Assembly (NCBI GenBank): GCA_963920575.1 | Contig: OY986972.1 | Span: 18,671,271-18,735,270 of the forward strand | DNA: 64,000 nt | DNA from: Narthecium ossifragum | Taxonomy: Eukaryota; Streptophyta; Magnoliopsida; Dioscoreales; Nartheciaceae | Direction: 5' to 3' | Part shown: positions 57,101-64,000 of the stretch, one piece after another | How the letters are laid out: every line of letters begins with the position of its first letter | Numbering within the stretch: the stretch's first letter is position 1 | Notes under the pieces: model-generated | The model's input: the letters and a program-made list of their open reading frames with translations, nothing else | What the model was told of the DNA's origin: nothing | Database searches by the model: none | Translations under genes and position numbers: made by a program

Positions 57101-60100
57101 GTTTCCTCTAAGAATAGTGATTCTTTGAGGATAGCGCACCTTTAACGCCACCAAAAGCTGACGAATTCACACAGTATCATCAGCTACACTACAAGACCAA
57201 GTACTTCACAGCTAAATAAGTTGGCAAGATACATGATAATATAGCATGGTGAGAATGATAAAAAGCGCCTAAGGAAGAGGATAAAACACAAAAATAAGCA
57301 TAGTTTGCATATGTTGGTAGCATTCTAAAAAATCGAATTTATAAACGTAATTAATAAACTTCCCTTAGCAATAATGGGTGTATCGGAGTTAATTTTAAAA
57401 TTTTGTCTTACTGCCCAAGGTCATCTTAGTCATTTCACAACTTAATTATGCATAAGGGCCTTCAGTGAACGAAATGGGTTATGCTTTATAACCCTATGAT
57501 TTCAGGTGCTTTGTGATATTGTCAGAAATTATGAGGTTTTGTTATACTTAGTCTGTTTCAGGGGTTTTATGGCATCAACCCAATTATATAAATTAAGCCT
57601 ACATTAGTTATTGATTGTGTAACTACAGCACAATGAATTATTTTCAGGTTCTCTTTTCAAACATCCTTAAAGTAAAGATGTATCTAAAAGTCAGCCAGTA
57701 TTGTGTAGGGGTACGAACAATAGGTTTTACATTTCAGGCCCATGGACATTTTAACAAGAAATATCAAATTGTGCACTTATGACTTATTTAGGGGAATGTA
57801 CTGTAGGGTTTGCACAGGCTTATCAAATAGACAAAGAAACAACACTGATTGACTCGTGTTCATAATTTCAAGCCATCATTATTATACATTAATTGGAAAC
57901 AAAACATTGTATCAAATGTACAAACGCTTACCGTAACAGTTTCAACAGAATAATAGCCACGATCTACATAATCTCCCATAAATAGATAATTGGTGTCTGG
58001 ACACTAGGACCAAAGATAAAAAAAACCAATCAATTATAGAAGATCAAATTTGAACCAAAATAACTATAGGTATCCTTGTTATCTATGCATCATCTACTAT
58101 CCAAACAAAGACCTGATTCAAATTACAGACTTCAAAGAGTATTATTGACTGCAGATTACCTTTCCTCCAATTCGAAAAAGCTCAGCAAGATCATGAAATT
58201 GACCATGAATGTCGCCACATATTGTAACAGGGCTTTTCACAGGCTGAAACAAAGAGAACCAGGCTAATTTAAAACATATTGATGCAGTTTATCTACTGCA
58301 TGCCCACATTAAAGAACAAAGATGCCATTCATTGCATAGAACTTAGCTCATGTACTTAATCACGGTTAAAGTATCTCATCTTTAAACTCACAGCAAGCAA
58401 AAATTGAATTTAACTATAAAAAATTTCAACAAAGAGTGTTCTGGATAGAAAACCTCTCTCCTCACTTTTTAAGGTCATCGTACATGATCTGTTTAGGCGA
58501 ACCCGACCCGTTTCGCTGCCGAACCCAACCCAGATTATGTTGTGTATGATTGGGTATCAACACCTTTTTAACCTAGGGTCAGGGTTATGAGAAACATAAC
58601 AGATGGCCAAGAGAGAGAGAAAGGTTGTAATTTTCCTTGGTTCATAGTGAAGTGCAGAAGGTCTCTCTCCCGTGGAATAGGGAAATTTTTCCCGAACCAC
58701 ATAAAAATCTCTCTTGTTTCTTGTGTTTTTCTTGTTATGCATGTTCATCGCTATTGCACAGGGTGGTTTGCTACAAAGGTCATCTCGAAATGGCAAAATA
58801 ATCTCACCTTTAAGCTCCACACGAGCTTAGTTACACTATCAATTAGCAAAGCCTAAGCTTAATGACAATAGCCCACCACCCACATGCAATTTGCCACATG
58901 TTAGGGTTGTCTATGCTTAACAGCAGCCACCACAATATAGACCATCCATACATCCACGTAGCGACCTATGACAAATTCACTAAGCTCATTTGAGCCTACT
59001 CACAGTTGTTCACCCAACAACGTCCCAAGCACCATGGCATAGCTACAACAAGGACATATGCTTAGCTTTTGTTATGGGAATGATAAATAGTAGGACTGCA
59101 CACTAATTATCATTACATACAGAACAAGTCCATTGTTCTCATAAAAAGTGGCAGAGGAAGAGAATAGGCAAAAAAGATAAGAGGAAAGGTTTGAGATGAA
59201 TCTAAAACTAGGAATGCAAATTGGCACAGATATAACCAAGAAGCTAATGAGCACCAACCAATAACAACAAAAAAAAAAGGATAACTAGCTGAGATTGTTT
59301 GAACGTGTCAAAGAAAACCAAAGAAGGTTTCAATGGAAAGTAGTTTGCCACTGCTAAGGGCAGGGAAAAGGAAAAATCTAGAACGACATGCATGGAGGTT
59401 TTGACACAGCATGCACCACCAGCAAGTAGAATACTTGAAAGATTTTCAACACAAGTAAAGACATAACAAACATGCATAGTTCAAGTACCATTGTTCGTTG
59501 TAACATTTGATAGCTTAACATCTTCCTTTCTATCTAAGACAGTAAACTAGGGACTTGAGATTATATTGCACTCTTGTGCTTCAAAGAATGTTCCATCTCC
59601 AAAGAGCAACAAAAGGTGACACGATTAAAAGCATGTCAGAAATGCTACTTTCTCCAAGTCAAACCTATCACAAAAGAACTAGAGTCAATCAGAGAGAAAT
59701 ATTCATGATAAATTACAAACCCAACCCAGTGCACGCTTCACAATATAAAGCAAACTAACAACTACTCCATAATTTGCTTAAAAGAGTGACATTGCAAACC
59801 CATGAGCACTTAAACAAGTGGTAGATACCTTAGCACCTCAACTTGGTGATCTTGGCACAAAAACCATCATCAACACGGTTATTTCATGGCGTCCTCGTGC
59901 CCGACATTTCTTTCGTTACCATTATACATCCCAAAATGCATCTTAATTTAATTCCATATTCATGTCCATTAATGCTTATTAATGAAATGTAACTACGAAA
60001 AACAGAAGTACAACCACTTGGGCGGCTCACATGGTAGTACCCATGTGCTCCAAGGAGTAGGTCTTCGGGTCAAATCCCCCAAACACAATTTAGTGGGATA

Positions 60101-61783
60101 AAGGTGTATGACAGTGACACCTTTATTGAGAAGCCCATAGTGGGTGGATGTGACATTGTAGCTGATCCAGCTTAGATGGTTCAGGCATCGCTTACGGTGT
60201 AATTGTTAGCTAAGGTGCCAGTGCAAGTAGACCCGATGAGAGTGAGTGCAGCATACAACGCAAGTGGCCACGATACAAACAACTAGTAATAATTGTAATA
60301 TGTCAGGGCATTTGCCAACAACCTACCCCTCGCAAGAAACTAAACAAAAAAACAACTACGAACAACAAATGTAGAAAGATTTTCGCTGACATAGATAATG
60401 TTGATGTATTTGATAACAGTAAGCATCAAAGTTGCATGTTTTCCAATTATAATGTGATGCATGGTACAAAAACTTCCTGTTTAACACTAGAATCTTCATT
60501 CAAGAACAGAAATAAGTTGAATACTAGAAAAGATTAGATGGATATATTTTACATTTTGCCAATAGCACTAGCATATTTCATCAATAGGAAATAGTTAGTT
60601 GCAATGGCATTGAAATACATATAAATCTCCACTCAAATGAAATGCCAATCAAGATAAACTTAATCAATTGGCATAAACTTAATTTAACAAGGATGAACAA
60701 GTGATTTTTCTCAAGATCAACCACCACAACAATTTTAAAGTGGAAAAGCCAAGTAGATTATCATATCAAATAGCAAGTCAATGCAACAAACCAATATTGA
60801 ACCTACATCTGAATTATCAAAGCAATCATACACTGAGGATTATATGAGAATTTATAAGGTCGCTCTTGTACAAACTCCATCATTTACACTACCATTGGAA
60901 GTCCATAAACTAGTATTGGGCAAAAAAAGGATTGTAACACTAGATACAAGAATAGCAAGCTGGTGCATCATTCAGTAAATCATGCAAGCTTTTTCCAGTG
61001 CCTCGAAGGCTCAAACCATCTTAGTTAGCTTAAATATTCCCATGAAATATTAACAAAAGAATATCCATTCATGTTAAAGTCAGGGCGTTGCTTAACACAA
61101 AGTATGTCAGAATGTTTAAGTACATATAGTGAGGAAAGATTTTGAATTAACTGATGACGGAAGACAACAAACTATAGGAACGCCTAGTAGAGCTTAATAT
61201 GAAGTTCGCCACGAATAGAAAGGACGTACTTGAACTTTAGAGGTTTTGAATTTAGAAAATCATGCATATATAGAATAAAACAAAAATGAAAGAAACCTTA
61301 GACTTCAAATGTCACGCAGAATCCCGGTAAATGGTGCAAAAAGAGAGAAACTTCCTGGGGTAATTTTGTAACGAAAACAAAACAAAAGATTGATCACAAG
61401 CAAACTGCAACAATAATACAACACTTTAATCTCAGACAAAAAGGATCACAAAAGAAAAGAATAACATGGATAAAAACTTGCAAAAATAACCTTAACCCCC
61501 AACTGCCTCTCCAATTCCATCATTATTGTTTCTTCCAAAATCTCTCAAGTAGTGTTTACTGGCACCCTAATTTTAAAGTACAAGGTACAAACAAGAAAAA
61601 TAAAGGTTAAAAAGTTAAGGACACTAACAATACATGACCTAAAAGATATTGAATGAAGCAGAAAATGATCAAGGAAGCTGCTGAAAGAAACAATTCCCAG
61701 TTAAAGAATGTCATAAGGGACCTTACCTGAACATTGCTTTCATCCATCAATATCTCCTTAGCCTTTTCGCACAACCCTTTAAC
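54101..61783 (-). CDS. PP2AC: PP2A catalytic subunit, subfamily II (10 exons, first exon off-window)
   Basis: Serine/threonine phosphatase catalytic subunit of the PP2A heterotrimer, acting in cytosol and nucleus. Exons (descending): 61727-61783, 58160-58243, 57932-58003, 57086-57157, 56815-56855, 55743-55809, 55300-55491, 55142-55231, 54956-55063, 54101-54166. All phases agree, giving 282 residues to the stop; the family has about 313, so about 30 N-terminal residues lie in an exon beyond 64000. Motifs: [31 protein letters not shown] (metal-binding and catalytic), [38 protein letters not shown], and the tail TRRTPDYFL, whose terminal Leu is methylated in PP2[12 protein letters not shown] and [12 protein letters not shown] separate subfamily II from subfamily I. 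All catalytic residues are present. A 3.5-kb intron (58244-61726) holds a SINE-like repeat. Confidence 0.96.
56268..56390. repeat. AGCTCG-rich dispersed repeat in a PP2A intron
   Basis: TTAACGAGCAGCTCGAGCTC and related AGCTCGATAATAGGC motifs in the intron 55810-56814. It belongs to the repeat class seen in the cyclase intron. Confidence 0.5.
60015..60250 (+). mobile_element. SINE-like element in the large PP2A intron
   Basis: GGCGGCTCACATGGTAGT (about 60022-60040) resembles a tRNA A-box, and GGGTCAAATCC (about 60068-60078) is a close B-box match. The spacing of about 35 bp is typical of tRNA-derived SINEs. The body has no frame. Ends and target duplication were not defined. Confidence 0.5.
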
Positions 61784-64000
61784 CTGAACAAATATTCAAT
61801 TGACAGACAAATGTTCACAACCAATTTAAAAAGTACAATATATATTCAACAGTAAGTTTCTGAATATTAGGGAAGTATAATGAAAATTGAAATTAAATAA
61901 ACATGTACAAACAAATAAAAGGTTATATCCAACACTAACTTGCATAAAATCTGCAATTTACAACCAGACTTTACAATCAACTAAAGAGTTTACGATCCAA
62001 TATTAATCTCCAATTGCTAACGTGATTCCCAAATTTATGCTTCAGATTTAAGTAAAATAAAAATGTACACACAGCTAAAGTCTGTTCCTTAGTCAATTAC
62101 CCACTAAAAAAAACTAATAGCTTCTCCCTGGCATTAAGCAGAAATAGCAGCATATAATGCATCATGCAACATAAATCGCAAAAGAAGGCTCAAAGTGATA
62201 ATAATATAACCCACACATGCAATTTTCGGCAAAAGCACAAACAACAATGTCCATAATATTACCATAGTTGCCCCAGAAGTATAACAAGTATCTTTTCTAG
62301 GTGCTTACCACTAAAAAGAAATTAAAAAACTAGCTATAACAGCCATTCTTTACGACAAATCTATCAATGAAAACCACAGCTAAGTCACCTAAGGATTTGC
62401 TTCCTTGACTTTCTTCAGTGTATCACCTCGATTTATGTCCTCATGTATTTAAAAATTAAGGTCATTGCCAAGAAAATGGATCATAGCAGACCTATTCAGA
62501 CACATCTAATGGTGGAAAATTCCTATCATTGCTAGAAGTAGCAGAATAACATGCCTCTATCATGCTATGAGTTAGCCATAGGATAAGACTAGATTCTTCA
62601 ATGTGGCATTTGCCCAACATCAAACACTCTGATCAAACAATTGGAAGGACGCCTTTCCACACTAAGATTTAGAAAAATGTCATTTTCAGATTTTTTAAAT
62701 TTTTTAGGTAGTCAACGGAACTACATGATCATAAATGCAAGATGGCAACATTAGTTATCTTCTTTCATCCAACTTTCACCCATTTTTCTATGACAAACAG
62801 ACAACTATGATCCTACATTCAACGGAGGAGGGAGAACAAAACATTGAGAGTGATGAAGTGACGGTCGAACTGACGGGCAAATGAGGAGGAAGGAGCGAGG
62901 GTGTTGTGTGGTCATTCTTGCCAAGTTTGTATAACAGGCCTGGGTTCTGCACCCCAGTCGAAACTAGAAAGAACCCAGCCTGATAGGCCCAAGTCGGCCT
63001 GGTCCCCTTATATGAAATCATGGACATTTGCTTTTGGAAAGACAAGAGGCCTCCTAACTAAGGAGAAAATGAGGACCCACTCAAATAAGAATTTGTATTG
63101 ATCCTGACTAGTTCTCGGGGGACATCCCACTAGATGAGAGATTATTGCTTCAATTCCATTTCAAGTCAAAATATGCTCATCTCCACTATTTGTACCTTGC
63201 CCACAACCAAAAACCCTCATACGGAAACAGTTCAATGAAACACAATTATTCCCACATTTGGGATGGAAGCTTTGTTGATAGTTGCATCAAACACTTCGGC
63301 CAAATTTTGGAAAGTTGCCAGTTATTAACTTTTTTGTGCTACATACTTTAGTTACATGACAACATTTTGCACTCAGAAATATTGTGTTGGCAGCATCCTT
63401 CTATGCATTCAAGAAAAAATATGATATTAGCCTCCTTATAAAAGTACTTGCCCAATTTCCATGACTTCCCTTGCAAGCAAATTAGGATTTGAGATATAAC
63501 ACATGCAAGAAAGGGCAAATTTTGAGGGAGGTTAAGGATCGCATTTGAACGACGTCTTGGAGGTCGTAATGTATATGAAATGGCATAAATCGCATGAAAT
63601 AGCACAAAAGCTTGAAGTGAGATATAAGGTTCGAATAAACAATTGACACCTTATGTGAAGAATTGCCATACCCTAATAAGCAAAATAAGCTATTTTGAAG
63701 AAATGATGCAGCCCCCAACTGCTTGCTATAAGAAAGAATAACCAAAAGAAAGAAAACATCTTCCACAGGTGTTTAATTGTAGAAACACAGAAAAGAATGG
63801 GGTCCTAGTTATTTGCCAGAGGATCTACATTATGTTGCCCTCTTTTTCTCTTATTAGGTCTTTAGTCGTGCCAACAAACTCCAAAGCGACAACTAACCTT
63901 CCCAGGCAAATAAACAATATCCTGCCAAATGATCTTCTGGGAGAGGCACACTTTTGTCTTTGACTTAAAAAAAACAAAAAAGACACGGTTTCTACCAAAT
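61784..64000 (-). other. First intron of the PP2A gene, continuing off the window
   Basis: The exon at 61727-61783 starts after a clear TTGTTCAG acceptor, and no coding for the PP2A N-terminus (the QCKPL segment) was found to the right. The remaining sequence is therefore intron and may include other unrecognised repeats. Short frames here lack domains. Confidence 0.6.

Overview
The window is nuclear DNA of a flowering plant. The evidence is plant spliced genes with GT-AG introns, LTR retrotransposons of the Athila, chromoviral gypsy and copia types, and CACTA and Mutator-like DNA transposons. Details of the diterpene cyclase lean towards a monocot, but this cannot be proved from the window alone. 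Only two host genes are well supported, both on the minus strand. The rest is nested and decayed mobile DNA.

Gene 1 (15620-27104, minus) is a class II diterpene cyclase of the copalyl diphosphate synthase (TPS-c) family. I could place 14 consecutive exons with matching splice phases and no internal stop. The DxDD catalytic motif is intact. The two residues that form the catalytic dyad of ent-CPS enzymes are replaced (His to Tyr, Asn to Thr). The Mg2+-switch position is Arg, as in specialised-metabolism enzymes, instead of the His typical of gibberellin enzymes. Its first large intron carries a 5'-truncated LINE and a complete CACTA element that has captured exons resembling glucosidase II beta subunit. 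Its last intron carries a Mutator-type MITE.

Gene 2 (54101-61783, minus, continuing beyond the right edge) is a subfamily II PP2A catalytic subunit. Ten exons encode about 282 residues up to the conserved C-terminus; the first coding exon lies outside the window.

Layout: 1-15.3 kb is a transposon nest (Athila-like gag, primer site and LTR; two solo LTRs; a Cassandra-type TRIM with 5S-like promoter boxes; a deleted copia element; GC-rich low-complexity DNA; a 20-bp minisatellite). 15.6-27.1 kb is the diterpene cyclase. 27.1-34.4 kb holds a split unknown coding remnant, a solo LTR, a copia gag and a DNA transposon. 34.4-37.1 kb shows no gene. 37.2-38.3 kb is a Pack-MULE-like element. 39.5-51.4 kb is LTR elements, a degenerate gypsy integrase and a LINE tail. 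51.7-53.2 kb is an inverted-arm element. 53.6-64 kb is the PP2A gene.

The two host genes have no obvious functional link. The points most worth pursuing are the unusual active site of the cyclase and a recurrent feature of the transposons: several unrelated LTR families carry hypervariable arrays of short palindromic 'words' such as GATCGATC.
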